From: Streptomyces xylophagus
GTDB lineage: Bacteria; Actinomycetota; Actinomycetes; Streptomycetales; Streptomycetaceae
NCBI RefSeq assembly: GCF_000716435.1
Contig: NZ_JNWO01000004.1
Span: forward strand, 310,001-374,000
Direction: 5' to 3'
DNA: 64,000 nt
Of the stretch, positions 1-8,615 are shown one piece after another. The notes beneath the pieces were generated by a model. The model worked only from the letters and a program-made list of their open reading frames with translations. It had not been told where the DNA came from and searched no databases. Position 1 is the stretch's first letter; each line of letters begins with the position of its first letter. The position numbers were made by a program, and so were the translations under genes.

Positions 1-205
1 TGGTGCGCTGGCTCAGCTGAGGGCTCTTCAGATTGTCCGGGATGTCGTCGAATCCCTGGACCGAGCCCTTGGCAGCGAGTCCCAGCGCGCCGGCCGCGGG
101 CAACGCGATTCCGGCCATGACGGCACCGGCGAGCACACTGACACCGAGGAACTTGGTGGCCTGCTGCAGAGGGGACAGACCACCACCCGAGCGCTTTTTT
201 GGCAT
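1..205 (-). CDS. Penicillin-binding protein (transglycosylase/transpeptidase), N-terminal fragment
   Basis: Only the first 68 codons are present; the gene runs off the left edge. Read on the minus strand from an ATG at 203-205, the protein begins MPKKRSGGG, a short basic cytoplasmic tail, followed by one membrane anchor (roughly residues 17-45, with FLGVSVLAGAVMAGIALP). The next residues, KGSVQGFDDIPDNLKSP, resemble the stretch that precedes the glycosyltransferase domain in actinobacterial class A PBPs. The catalytic domains lie outside the window. In Streptomyces a bifunctional PBP gene is divergent from wblA, as seen here. The family assignment rests on that context and the N-terminal layout. 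Confidence 0.7.
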   Translation of the reverse strand, partial: MPKKRSGGGLSPLQQATKFLGVSVLAGAVMAGIALPAAGALGLAAKGSVQGFDDIPDNLKSPQLSQRT

Positions 206-612
206 GGGGGCAGCCTACGTTCTCATTCGCCGGACACGTGTCTAGGCCTTGGCCTAAGCTGCTCTCAACTGTCACAGCAGAGCGGTCACGTATCAATACG
301 TCCGGCGACCCCGAATCGTTCCGGTCGTTCCCAAGTTTTTTGTGGGGGGCGTGTCCGAATCCGCCTCCTGTGTCACCTGGTGCCCGTTGTGGCGCATGAC
401 AACTGTCCCGGTTCGCCGGGAAAGTCACGCATGTCGCCCCCTCACTCCCCCGGGTGATCTGCCGCTTACCCATAGTCCGTTCGGGCCATTCAAGATTGGG
501 CCCGAAGGGGGTGTTGCGCTGTGCCCACCTTCCGTAACGTCCTCAACTGGCGGCGGTGAATATGCCGCTGCCGCCGTGGGGGAGCCTCGATTCGGGAGAG
601 GACGGCGCCGGT
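206..612. promoter_or_regulatory. Divergent non-coding region between the PBP gene and wblA
   Basis: About 400 bases with no convincing gene; the open frames here lack codon bias and family resemblance. It must hold the divergent promoters of the PBP gene and wblA. A long untranslated region upstream of wblA fits its role as a heavily controlled developmental gene. I cannot assign specific operators from sequence alone. Confidence 0.6.
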
Positions 613-951
613 ATGGGCTGGGTTACCGACTGGAGTGCGCAGGCGGCCTGCCGCACTACCGATCCGGATGAACTGTTCGTTCAAGGAGCAGCGCAGAACA
701 GGGCGAAGGCAGTGTGCACCGGATGTCCGGTACGCACGGAGTGCCTCGCCGATGCGCTCGACAACCGCGTCGAATTCGGCGTGTGGGGAGGAATGACGGA
801 GCGGGAGCGCCGCGCACTGCTGCGCAGGCGGCCCACTGTCACTTCATGGCGCCGGCTACTGGAGACCGCGCGCATCGAGTACGAACGAGGGGTCGGCATC
901 ATCCCCCTCGACGACGACGAGATCTACGAGAACTACGCGGCGGTGGGCTGA
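613..951 (+). CDS. wblA: WhiB-like iron-sulfur regulator WblA
   Basis: A 112-residue WhiB-family protein. The four Fe-S cysteines are Cys13, Cys35, Cys38 and Cys44 (C...CxxC...C), followed by the GVWGG turn at about residues 56-60 and a basic segment RRALLRRRP that contacts DNA or a sigma factor. I chose the ATG at 613, which gives the MGWVTDWSAQAACR start I remember for WblA. An upstream in-frame ATG at 556 would add 19 residues with poor codon use. WblA is known as a global repressor of antibiotic production that is needed for aerial hyphae to mature into spores. The acidic tail DDDEIYENYAAVG is also as I recall for WblA. Confidence 0.93.
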   Translation: MGWVTDWSAQAACRTTDPDELFVQGAAQNRAKAVCTGCPVRTECLADALDNRVEFGVWGGMTERERRALLRRRPTVTSWRRLLETARIEYERGVGIIPLDDDEIYENYAAVG

Positions 952-1015
952 GGCCCACCGGTCCCTTCGGCGCCGACCTCGGGCGATCCCCGGGGCACGC
1001 GCCCGGAGGTCCGCG

Positions 1016-2401
1016 TCAGACCGTTGTCTCGGGCAGCTCCGGCCGACCGGCCGCGAGCCGGTTCCCGATGTCCCGCAGCCCCGCGAGGTCATGCACGTCG
1101 CCGGGCAGCGCGGCCACTTCGGCCACGGCCACCTCGGGGTGGCGTGCGGTGAAGCGGTCACGTGTGCGCTGCTCGCGGGAGAGCAGCCGCATCCGGTCGG
1201 CATGCAGCCTGAGCAGGCCTGCGGTGAGTTGTTCTACGGATCGCTCGTCGTCGGAGGGCTTGTCGTCCGTGGCGGCGGACCGCTCCTGGTCGGTGTCGGC
1301 GGGGGAGCCTTCGTCAGGAGCTGCGGCACGAGCCGATGTCCCGGAAGCGGGAGATTCTGAACTGCCGTACGTGTCGGGAGAGTTACGAAGTCCAGCTTTC
1401 CCGCCCACCTGATCGACAATGCGGGGCTCTTCAAGATTTTCCGCGGCGGCGAGTGCCCGCTCGGCCGACAGCCGGGCGGCTCCGCTGCCGTGGACCCGGT
1501 TGAGCACCAGACCGGCCAGCGGCATGTCCTCGGCCGCCAGCCGCTCCACGAAGTACGCGGCCTCGCGCAACGCGTCCCGCTCCGGGGCCGCGACCACCAG
1601 GAACGCGGTGCCGGGCGCCTGAAGCAGTTTGTACGTCGCGTCCGCGCGCGTGCGGAACCCGCCGAAGGTGGTGTCCATCGCGGCCACGAACGTCTGGACG
1701 TCCTTGAGGAGTTGACCGCCGAGCAGCTTGCCGATCGTGCCGGTCATCATCGACATGCCGACATTGAGGAACTTCATCCCGGCCCGTCCGCCCAGCTTCG
1801 CCGGGGCGGTCAGCAGCCGGATCAGCTTGCCGTCCAGGAACGAGCCGAGACGTTTCGGCGCGTCCAGGAAGTCGAGGGCCGAGCGCGACGGCGGGGTGTC
1901 CACGACGATCAGGTCCCAGTCGTGCTGGGCGCGCAGCTGGCCCAGCTTCTCCATCGCCATGTACTCCTGCGTGCCCGCGAAGCCCGCCGAGAGCGACTGG
2001 TAGAAGGGGTTGCTCAGGATCGCGGCCGCCCGCTCGCGGTCCGCGTGCGCCTCGACGATCTCGTCGAAGGTGCGCTTCATGTCCAGCATCATGGCGTGCA
2101 GTTCGCCGTCCCCGTCGACGCCCTTCACCCGCCGCGGAGTGTTGTCCAGCGAGTCGATGCCCATGGACTGGGCGAGCCTGCGGGCCGGGTCGATGGTCAG
2201 GACGACGACCCGGCGCCCCCGCTCGGCGGCCCGCAGCCCGAGCGCCGCCGCGGTGGTCGTCTTGCCGACCCCGCCCGAGCCGCAGCACACCACGATCCGG
2301 GTCTCCGGGTCGTCGAGCAGCGGGTCGACGTCGAGCACGCGCGCGTGGGAGATCTGATGGGAGCGGGCGGGGTCCTGCGCCTGGGCCGGGTCCGGACTCA
2401 T
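1016..2401 (-). CDS. ArsA/GET3-like P-loop ATPase (second gene of the pair)
   Basis: A 461-residue ATPase of the ArsA/TRC40 group. The deviant Walker A motif GSGGVGKTTTAAALG lies at about residues 41-55, and a Walker B/switch segment VVDTPPSRSALDFLD follows near 170. The C-terminal third carries a low-complexity insert rich in Ser, Asp and Glu (about residues 340-390) that ArsA itself lacks. It overlaps the upstream partner by 4 bases (ATGA at 2398-2401), so the two are translationally coupled and probably form a heterodimer. In actinobacteria such a pair stands next to wblA. The old name anion-transporting ATPase is not evidence of arsenite transport, since no arsB or arsenic cysteine set is present. 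Confidence 0.85.
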   Translation of the reverse strand: MSPDPAQAQDPARSHQISHARVLDVDPLLDDPETRIVVCCGSGGVGKTTTAAALGLRAAERGRRVVVLTIDPARRLAQSMGIDSLDNTPRRVKGVDGDGELHAMMLDMKRTFDEIVEAHADRERAAAILSNPFYQSLSAGFAGTQEYMAMEKLGQLRAQHDWDLIVVDTPPSRSALDFLDAPKRLGSFLDGKLIRLLTAPAKLGGRAGMKFLNVGMSMMTGTIGKLLGGQLLKDVQTFVAAMDTTFGGFRTRADATYKLLQAPGTAFLVVAAPERDALREAAYFVERLAAEDMPLAGLVLNRVHGSGAARLSAERALAAAENLEEPRIVDQVGGKAGLRNSPDTYGSSESPASGTSARAAAPDEGSPADTDQERSAATDDKPSDDERSVEQLTAGLLRLHADRMRLLSREQRTRDRFTARHPEVAVAEVAALPGDVHDLAGLRDIGNRLAAGRPELPETTV

Positions 2402-3375
2402 GACATCCCCTGCTTCCGCAGCTCGGTGGCGAGTTCGTACAGGCCCGCGAGGTCCATGCCCTCGGCGAGCAACGGCAGTTCGTGCAACGGCAGGCCCTGC
2501 TCGGCGAGTACGGCCCGCTGGTCGTGCTCCAGGGCGTACCGCTCGGCGTACTCCTCGGCCTGCGCGAGCAGCGGATCCACCAGCTTCTCGGCATTGCCAC
2601 CGCGCCGCGCCCCGCCGAGCCCGGCGGCGGACAGCGACTGGGCGACGGCGGTGCGCGGCACGGCCCGTACGAGATCCAGGTCGGCCGCGTCCAGCACCTC
2701 GGGCCGCACCATGTTCACGATGATCCGGCCCACCGGCAGCCGCGCCGCCCGCAGTTCGGCGATGCCGTCCGCGGTCTCCTGGACGGGCATCTCCTCGAGG
2801 AGCGTCACCAGGTGCACGGCCGTCTCCGGCGACTTCAGCACCCGCATCACGGCCTGCGCCTGATTGTGTATCGGGCCGATCTTGGCGAGCCCGGCGACCT
2901 CGTCGTTGACGTTGAGGAAGCGGGTGATGCGCCCGGTGGGCGGCGCGTCCATCACGACGTAGTCGTAGGCGAACCGCCCGCTCTTCTCCTTGCGCCGGAC
3001 GGCCTCGCAGGCCTTGCCGGTCAGGAGGACGTCCCTGAGGCCGGGCGCGACCGTGGTGGCGAAGTCGATCGCGCCGAGTTTCTTCAGGGCGCGGCCGGCG
3101 CTGCCGAGCTTGTAGAACATCTGGAGGTAGTCCAGAAGGGCCAGTTCGGGGTCGATGGCCAGCGCGTACACCTCCCCGCCCCCGGGAGCGACGGCGATCT
3201 TCCGCTCCTCATAAGGCAGCGTCTCCGTCTCGAAGAGCTGCGCGATGCCCTGGCGACCCTCGACCTCGACGAGAAGCGTCCGCTTCCCCTCGGTGGCCAG
3301 GGCCAGCGCGAGGGCCGCGGCCACCGTGGTCTTGCCGGTACCGCCCTTGCCACTGACGACCTGGAGCCTGCTCAC
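2398..3375 (-). CDS. ArsA/GET3-like P-loop ATPase (first gene of the pair)
   Basis: A 325-residue ATPase with the deviant Walker A SGKGGTGKTTVAAALALALA at about residues 8-27 and a switch segment VVMDAPPTGRITRFL near residue 145. The family couples ATP hydrolysis to conformational change for delivering or sorting hydrophobic or membrane clients; the client here is unknown. It is the promoter-proximal gene of a two-gene operon whose partner starts inside its stop codon. A short intergenic region of about 95 bases separates it from the divergent DUF4177 gene and contains a DnaA-box-like nonamer. Confidence 0.85.
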   Translation of the reverse strand: MSRLQVVSGKGGTGKTTVAAALALALATEGKRTLLVEVEGRQGIAQLFETETLPYEERKIAVAPGGGEVYALAIDPELALLDYLQMFYKLGSAGRALKKLGAIDFATTVAPGLRDVLLTGKACEAVRRKEKSGRFAYDYVVMDAPPTGRITRFLNVNDEVAGLAKIGPIHNQAQAVMRVLKSPETAVHLVTLLEEMPVQETADGIAELRAARLPVGRIIVNMVRPEVLDAADLDLVRAVPRTAVAQSLSAAGLGGARRGGNAEKLVDPLLAQAEEYAERYALEHDQRAVLAEQGLPLHELPLLAEGMDLAGLYELATELRKQGMS

Positions 3376-3470
3376 GTCTTCGAGCCTAACCAGTCCGCGC
3401 CCGAACCAAGCGGGAGGCTGTGGACAACGCGACGGCGGAGGGCCGGTGGGCAGCCGCTAAAGTCGGCCGC

Positions 3471-3629
3471 ATGACCAAGTGGGAATACTCGACTGTGCCG
3501 CTGCTCGTCCACGCCACGAAGCAGATTCTGGACACCTGGGGCGAGGACGGCTGGGAGCTCGTCCAGGTCGTGCCCGGGCCGAACAACCCCGAGCAGTTGG
3601 TGGCCTACCTCAAGCGGGAGAAGGCATGA
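3471..3629 (+). CDS. Small DUF4177-type protein
   Basis: A 52-residue protein that starts MTKWEYSTVPLL and contains the DUF4177 core WGEDGWELVQVVPGPNN. The ATG at 3471 fits the family start; the ORF can be extended upstream to 3420 but that part has no homology feel. Its stop overlaps the start of the RidA gene in an ATGA at 3626-3629, so the two proteins are coupled. The function of DUF4177 proteins is not known. Confidence 0.85.
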   Translation: MTKWEYSTVPLLVHATKQILDTWGEDGWELVQVVPGPNNPEQLVAYLKREKA

Positions 3630-4093
3630 GTGCCGTCGAGGCCCGGCTGGCCGAACTCGGCCTGACCCTGCCGGCCGTCGTCCCGCCGCTCGCCGCGTAC
3701 CAGCCCGCCGTACAGAGCGGTGTCTACGTCTACACCTCGGGCCAACTGCCCATGGTGGACGGCAAGCTTCCGGTCACCGGCAAGGTGGGCGCCGAGGTCA
3801 CCGCCGAGGAGGCCAAGGAACTGGCCCGCACCTGCGCGCTGAACGCCCTCGCGGCGGTCAAGTCCGTCACCGGTGACCTGGACCGCATCGCGCGCGTGGT
3901 GAAGGTCGTCGGCTTCGTCGCCTCGGCCTCCGACTTCACCGGCCAGCCCGGTGTCGTCAACGGCGCCAGCGAGCTGCTCGGCGAGGTCCTCGGCGACAAG
4001 GGCGTGCACGCGCGGAGCGCGGTCGGCGTGGCGGTGCTGCCGCTGGACTCGCCGGTCGAGGTCGAGATCCAGGTCGAGCTGACGCAGGCGTAA
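3626..4093 (+). CDS. RidA/YjgF/UK114 family protein
   Basis: A 155-residue protein of the YjgF group that hydrolyses reactive enamine/imine intermediates to keto acids and ammonia. The strands SGVYVYTSGQLPMVDG, TCALNALAAVKSVTGDLDRIARVVKVVGFV and the C-terminal VLPLDSPVEVEIQVEL are typical. In canonical RidA a conserved Arg sits before the last strands; here that position reads HARSAVGVAVLPLD, so this may be a diverged subfamily with a changed active site. The start ATG at 3626 overlaps the stop of the DUF4177 gene. Confidence 0.85.
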   Translation: MSAVEARLAELGLTLPAVVPPLAAYQPAVQSGVYVYTSGQLPMVDGKLPVTGKVGAEVTAEEAKELARTCALNALAAVKSVTGDLDRIARVVKVVGFVASASDFTGQPGVVNGASELLGEVLGDKGVHARSAVGVAVLPLDSPVEVEIQVELTQA

Positions 4094-4189
4094 TCGCTGT
4101 CCCGGAGTGTGCGATCGGGCCTGATCGTGGTCCTGGGGTGCACGTTGTTGCCTCTCGAACATCCGCGCACTACGGGATAGCCTCCGCCC

Positions 4190-5071
4190 ATGGCGAACGG
4201 TCAGTGGTATCCGGCGGAGTGGCCCGAGCGCATCCGCGCGCTCGCGGAGGGCGCGCTCACGCCGGTCGCGCCCAGGCGGGCGGCCACCGTGATGCTCCTC
4301 AGGGACACCGACACCGGCCCCGCCGTCCACATGCTGCGCAGACGCGCCTCCATGGCCTTCGCCGGGGGCGCGTACGCGTATCCGGGCGGCGGTGTCGACC
4401 CGCGCGACGACGAGCTTCACGTCCGCTGGGCGGGCCCCACGCGCGCGTGGTGGGCGAACAGGCTGGGCGTCGACGAGACGGCGGCCCAGGCGATCGTGTG
4501 CGCGGCGGTCCGCGAGACCTACGAGGAGGCGGGCGTCCTGCTCGCCGGCCCGACCCCCGACACCGTGGTCGGCGACACCACGGGCGCCGACTGGGAGACG
4601 GACCGGGCCGCCCTGGTCGCCCGTGACCTGTCCTTCGCGGAGTTCCTCGACCGCCGGGGCCTGGTCCTGCGCTCCGACCTGCTGGGCGCGTGGGCCCGCT
4701 GGATCACCCCGGAGTTCGAGACCCGCCGCTACGACACCTGGTTCTTCGTGGCCGTCCTCCCGGAGGGCCAGCGCACCCGCAACGCCTCCACGGAGGCCGA
4801 CCGCACGGTGTGGATCACCCCGGCCGAGGCGGCCACCGGCTACGACAAGGGCGACCTGACGATGATGCCGCCGACGATCGCGACCCTGCGCGGGCTTATC
4901 CCGTACGGCAGCGCGGCCGAGGCGTTGTCGTCGGCACCGGAGCGCGATCTGACGCCGGTCATTGCCCGGGCGCGCTTGGAGGACGGCGAGATCGTCCTGG
5001 CGTGGCCGGGGCACGAGGAGTTCACGAAGCACATCCCGACCGACCTCTCGACCGGTGGAGCCCCCGCATGA
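4190..5071 (+). CDS. Nudix hydrolase, long form
   Basis: A 293-residue Nudix protein. The N-terminal strand RAATVMLLRDTDTGPAVHMLRRRASMAFAGGAYAYPGGGVD leads into a split Nudix box, with GGVDPRDDE and, after an insertion of about 30 residues, AVRETYEEAGVLL carrying the metal-binding REtyEEaG core. The insertion and the length suggest the family often annotated as a long Nudix or NUDT19-like acyl-CoA diphosphatase; the substrate cannot be read from sequence. It overlaps the next gene by 4 bases (ATGA at 5068-5071) and so is co-translated with the metallo-hydrolase. Confidence 0.85.
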   Translation: MANGQWYPAEWPERIRALAEGALTPVAPRRAATVMLLRDTDTGPAVHMLRRRASMAFAGGAYAYPGGGVDPRDDELHVRWAGPTRAWWANRLGVDETAAQAIVCAAVRETYEEAGVLLAGPTPDTVVGDTTGADWETDRAALVARDLSFAEFLDRRGLVLRSDLLGAWARWITPEFETRRYDTWFFVAVLPEGQRTRNASTEADRTVWITPAEAATGYDKGDLTMMPPTIATLRGLIPYGSAAEALSSAPERDLTPVIARARLEDGEIVLAWPGHEEFTKHIPTDLSTGGAPA

Positions 5072-5898
5072 CCGACGCAGCCGCCCTCCCCGGCCAGCCA
5101 CGCGGCGGGGTCCTCACCGGCCCCGCCACCGCGCGTGCCGTCAACGTCCTCGCGCCCAACGCGTCCGCGATGACCCTGGACGGGACGAACACGTGGATCG
5201 TGTCGGAGCCGGACTCGGAACTGGCCGTGGTGATCGACCCGGGGCCGTTGGACGAGGGGCATCTGCGCAATGTCGTCGACACGGCGGAGAAGGCGGGCAA
5301 ACGGGTCGCGCTGACCCTGCTGACGCACGGACACCCCGACCACGCCGAAGGCGCCGTCCGCTTCGCCGAGCTGACGGACACGAAGGTCCGCGCGCTGGAC
5401 CCGGCGCTGCGCCTCGGGGACGAGGGGCTCGCCGCCGGGAACGTGATCCGGGTCGACGGCCTGGAGCTGGTCGTCGTGTCGACGCCCGGGCACACCGGGG
5501 ACTCCCTGTGCTTCCATCTCCCGGCCGATCAGGCCGTCCTGACCGGGGACACCGTCCTGGGGCGCGGTACGACCGTCGTGGCGCATCCTGACGGCCGCCT
5601 GGGCGACTACCTGGACTCGCTGCGGCGGCTGCGGTCCCTCACGGTCGACGACGGCGTCCACACCGTCCTGCCGGGGCACGGGCCGGTCCTGGAGGACGCG
5701 CAGGGTGCGGTGGAGTTCTATCTCGCGCACCGCGCCCACCGGCTCGCCCAGATCGAGACGGCCGTCGAGAACGGCCACCGGAGCCCGGCCGAGGTCGTCG
5801 CCCACGTGTACGCGGACGTCGACCGTTCGCTGTGGCCGGCGGCGGAACTGTCCGTACGGGCCCAGTTGGACTACCTCAAGGAACACGGCCTGATCTAG
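5068..5898 (+). CDS. Metallo-beta-lactamase fold hydrolase (LACTB2-like)
   Basis: A 276-residue MBL-fold protein with the full zinc signature: THGHPDH (residues about 90-96, HxHxDH), a later His in STPGHTGDS, the Asp in LTGDTVLG and the final His in LPGHGPV. The C-terminal helical extension, with HRLAQIETAVENGHRSPAEVVAHVY, is the winged domain seen in LACTB2 and related endoribonuclease/hydrolase proteins. It is coupled to the preceding Nudix gene. Its TAG stop overlaps the TAG stop of the convergent nucleotidyltransferase gene in the palindromic CTAG at 5895-5898, leaving no room for an intergenic terminator. Confidence 0.87.
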   Translation: MTDAAALPGQPRGGVLTGPATARAVNVLAPNASAMTLDGTNTWIVSEPDSELAVVIDPGPLDEGHLRNVVDTAEKAGKRVALTLLTHGHPDHAEGAVRFAELTDTKVRALDPALRLGDEGLAAGNVIRVDGLELVVVSTPGHTGDSLCFHLPADQAVLTGDTVLGRGTTVVAHPDGRLGDYLDSLRRLRSLTVDDGVHTVLPGHGPVLEDAQGAVEFYLAHRAHRLAQIETAVENGHRSPAEVVAHVYADVDRSLWPAAELSVRAQLDYLKEHGLI

Positions 5899-6719
5899 TC
5901 AGCGGGGCGTGTTGCCTTCACGCCGTGCACGCGCGCGTACTCGTCAGCGAGCCACGGGCCCAGATCGTCGACGTACGACCGCAGAACGCTCGCGTCGCCC
6001 GTCGGTTCGTAGCCGAACACCGCCGCCCTGCGCAGCTCCTCCGCCCGCTCCGGGTAGTACGCGCCGAACGCCTCGGCCATCTCCCGCAGATCGCTGGTCC
6101 AGCCGTTCCAGCGGGGCATCACGAGGGTGAAGGCGGTGCGGACGAGGTGCCGGGACATGAAGCGCACCAGGGGGCGTCGGGCCTCGTCCGTGTCCTCGGC
6201 GCCCGCGATGCGCTCGCGCCAGCGGGGGAGCAGCAGCGCCAGGTCGCCGTTGGTCTCCCGGGCGAGCAGCGGGTCGGGGCGGTAGCGGGGCAGGTACTCG
6301 GCGAGGTCCTCCCCGAGCAGAGGTGTGCACAGGCAGGCCACGAACCACCCCATGTCGTACGTCTCCGGCTCGCTCAGCAGCCGTGCCCGGCCGTACAGCA
6401 GGATGCCGGTCCCGTCGATCTCCGGGAACTCCTTGTCGAGCGCCTCGCCGAGGCTCCGTGCCGCGTCCCGGTCCTCCTCGGTCGGCTCCTGCCGGGTCAC
6501 CACGAGCAGGTCCAGATCGCTGCGCCCCACGCGCGCGGTGCCGCGCGGGATCGACCCGTAGAGGTACGCGCTGTTGAGGCGTCCCCCGTAGACGTCGATC
6601 AGCCGGTCACGCGCGGTGGCGACGACCGGCCGGAAGGCGTGCGGGACACGCCCCAGGGAGCCCTCGCGCTCGATGTACCCCTGGGCGTCGAGTCCTCTTC
6701 GGTGAACCGTTTCGGGCAT
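5895..6719 (-). CDS. Nucleotidyltransferase-fold protein
   Basis: A 274-residue protein with the minimal nucleotidyltransferase motif [21 protein letters not shown] (GSxxxG...SDxDLLV) at about residues 52-75, followed by an all-helical C-terminal part with RPLVRFMSRHLVRTAF. This layout occurs in aminoglycoside-type and MNT-like transferases and in stand-alone proteins of unknown substrate. There is no adjacent HEPN partner gene, which argues against a HEPN/MNT toxin-antitoxin pair. The ATG at 6717-6719 is followed by MPETVHRRGLDAQ; longer frames extend upstream without codon support. Convergent with the MBL gene. Confidence 0.78.
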   Translation of the reverse strand: MPETVHRRGLDAQGYIEREGSLGRVPHAFRPVVATARDRLIDVYGGRLNSAYLYGSIPRGTARVGRSDLDLLVVTRQEPTEEDRDAARSLGEALDKEFPEIDGTGILLYGRARLLSEPETYDMGWFVACLCTPLLGEDLAEYLPRYRPDPLLARETNGDLALLLPRWRERIAGAEDTDEARRPLVRFMSRHLVRTAFTLVMPRWNGWTSDLREMAEAFGAYYPERAEELRRAAVFGYEPTGDASVLRSYVDDLGPWLADEYARVHGVKATRPAD

Positions 6720-6778
6720 GGGATCACTGTGCCGGGGGACGGGTCCCGGGGCAGTGCATTTACGCTCGCCGGACGGGG

Positions 6779-7822
6779 TCATCTCCAGCGGAACACCCGC
6801 AGCCCGTGGCTGTAGTCGCCGGCTTCGCAGCCCACGGCGACCAGGTCGCCGGACGCGGCGACGAGCGAGTCGAAGGCGGTGCCGCGCAGCCTGCGCCGGG
6901 CCACCACCCGGCCGTTGGCGGGGTCGAGCACGCTGAGCCGGCCGCCGTACTCGTGCACGACCGCCAGCCGGCCGCCGTGGGCGAGGGGAGTGTCCTGGTA
7001 CGTCTCCTTGCCGTGCCACTCCCACAGGAGCTCGCCGGTCGAGACGGAGTACGCCCCGAGGCGGTTGCCGCTGTCGCGCTCCGCCCTGTCCTGGGGGACC
7101 AGGCCCACCAGCAGGACGTCGCCGCTCACGGCGACCCGCTCGCCGAACCTCTCACAGCCGTCCGGCGGCGTCAGCGTCACGCCGTCCGTCCCGCCGTCGC
7201 CGAGGAAGAGGAGCCGGTGCCTGCCGCGTGCGCCGCGTGTCCTCAGGACCGCCACGAAGGGGTGCGCGCTGAGGACGGACACGCTCTCCACGCCCGGGTC
7301 GGTGACGTCGTACTTCCACCGGACCTCGCCCGTGTCCACGTCGAGGGCGCGCATCACGGGCCGCGCCTCCCAGTCCTTCCAGGACTCGCCGGTCGTCGCG
7401 ATGAGGCCGCCGCCGAGGGCGACCTTGGCCGGAAGGTGCCCCAGCGGGGCCGCGTCCTGTTTCCGGCGGCGTACGACCTCGCCGGTGCCGACCGCCAGCG
7501 AGGTGAGGCCGACGCGTTTGGCGTCCCGGCGCCCGTCGTCGTAGTGCATCACCACCCCGACGCCGTCCACGGTGTCGGCGGACACCAGGCCGACGACCTG
7601 CTCGGCGGGCGGTCGCCAGGTCCACAGGGGCTCGCCCGTGGCCGCCCGGAACGCCCGTACCCGGTCGGCGTGGGCGATGACGACGGTGTCGTCCGTCAGC
7701 CAGAGGCCCAGCGGGTGTCCGCCGCCGTCGCCCTTCTCGTCGGGGGTTCTCCACAGGCGGCGCGCCGATCTCCGCCACCGGGAGTGCTTCCAGACCGACT
7801 CCGGTGCGCTGTCCTCGTACAT
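6779..7822 (-). CDS. PQQ-like beta-propeller repeat protein
   Basis: A 347-residue protein with repeating propeller blades, visible as TGEPLWTWRPP, TGEVRWKYDVTDP, TGELLWEWHGKE and the late LDPANGRVVARRRL. These are the tryptophan-docking blades of PQQ-binding-like propellers. No signal peptide or membrane segment is visible, so it is probably a cytoplasmic scaffold rather than a quinoprotein enzyme. I use the ATG at 7822, which has a good AGGGGTGGGG ribosome binding site, because the longer frame up to 7918 would run through the crp terminator at 7849-7881. Confidence 0.8.
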   Translation of the reverse strand: MYEDSAPESVWKHSRWRRSARRLWRTPDEKGDGGGHPLGLWLTDDTVVIAHADRVRAFRAATGEPLWTWRPPAEQVVGLVSADTVDGVGVVMHYDDGRRDAKRVGLTSLAVGTGEVVRRRKQDAAPLGHLPAKVALGGGLIATTGESWKDWEARPVMRALDVDTGEVRWKYDVTDPGVESVSVLSAHPFVAVLRTRGARGRHRLLFLGDGGTDGVTLTPPDGCERFGERVAVSGDVLLVGLVPQDRAERDSGNRLGAYSVSTGELLWEWHGKETYQDTPLAHGGRLAVVHEYGGRLSVLDPANGRVVARRRLRGTAFDSLVAASGDLVAVGCEAGDYSHGLRVFRWR

Positions 7823-7848
7823 CCCCACCCCTGGCGATACGCGATACG

Positions 7849-7881
7849 CGAAGGGCCCCGCCGTACGAGCGGGGCCCTTCG
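7849..7881 (-). terminator. Transcription terminator downstream of crp
   Basis: A perfect 13-bp inverted repeat (arms 7849-7861 and 7869-7881, sequence CGAAGGGCCCCGC and its complement) with a 7-base loop. It lies just past the crp stop codon and before the start of the propeller gene. There is no strong T-run, as is common for Streptomyces terminators. Confidence 0.75.
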
Positions 7882-7940
7882 AAGACGTATGAAGAATTCG
7901 ATCGTACGAAGAATTCATACGGAGAAGTCGTACGAAATGA

Positions 7941-8615
7941 TCAGCGTGAGCGCTTCGCGAGCCGCTCCACGTCCAGCAGGATCACCGCGCGTGCCTCCAG
8001 GCGCAGCCAGCCGCGGCCCGCGAAGTCCGCCAGGGCCTTGTTGACCGTCTCGCGGGACGCGCCGACCAACTGGGCCAGCTCCTCCTGCGTCAGGTCGTGC
8101 ACCACGTGGATGCCCTCCTCGGACTGCACGCCGAAGCGGCGGGAGAGGTCCAGCAGGGCGCGGGCCACGCGGCCGGGGACGTCCGAGAAGACCAGGTCGG
8201 ACATCGCGTCGTTGGTCTTGCGCAGCCGGCGGGCGACCGCGCGCAGCAGCGCGGAGGCCACCTCGGGGCGGGCGCTCAGCCAGGGCTGGAGGTCGCCGTG
8301 GCCCAGACCGAGGAGCTTGACCTCGGTCAGCGCGCTGGCGGTGGCCGTACGCGGGCCCGGGTCGAACAGCGACAGCTCGCCGATCAGCTCGCCGGGGCCG
8401 AGGACGGCCAGCATGTTCTCGCGGCCGTCCGGGGAGGTGCGGTGAAGCTTCACCTTGCCCTCGGTGACCACATAGAGCCGGTCGCCGGGGTCGCCCTCGT
8501 GAAAGAGGGAGTCCCCGCGCGCGAGGGTCACCTCACTCATGGAGGCGCGCAGCTCCGCGGCCTGATCGTCATCGAGCGCCGCGAAGAGCGGGGCGCGCCG
8601 CAGAACGTCGTCCAC
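7941..8615 (-). CDS. crp: Crp/Fnr family transcriptional regulator Crp
   Basis: A 224-residue Crp protein. The cyclic-nucleotide fold covers about residues 10-125 (GDSLFHEGDPGDRLYVVTEGKVKLH, then GPGELIGELSLFDPGPRTATASA with the phosphate-binding RTATASA loop). The winged helix-turn-helix is at about 165-215 (LTQEELAQLVGASRETVNKALADFAGRGWL). The GTG at 8613-8615 is preceded by AAGGAGAG at good spacing. In Streptomyces Crp is a global regulator of germination, development and antibiotic synthesis. The gene is monocistronic, divergent from nth, with a 200-base promoter region between them and its own terminator. Confidence 0.93.
   Translation of the reverse strand: MDDVLRRAPLFAALDDDQAAELRASMSEVTLARGDSLFHEGDPGDRLYVVTEGKVKLHRTSPDGRENMLAVLGPGELIGELSLFDPGPRTATASALTEVKLLGLGHGDLQPWLSARPEVASALLRAVARRLRKTNDAMSDLVFSDVPGRVARALLDLSRRFGVQSEEGIHVVHDLTQEELAQLVGASRETVNKALADFAGRGWLRLEARAVILLDVERLAKRSR

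Noticed and set aside
1016..3375. Arsenic resistance operon
   Set aside because: The ATPases belong to the ArsA/GET3 family, but there is no arsB, arsC or arsR and no arsenite-binding cysteine set. The context is the wblA locus.
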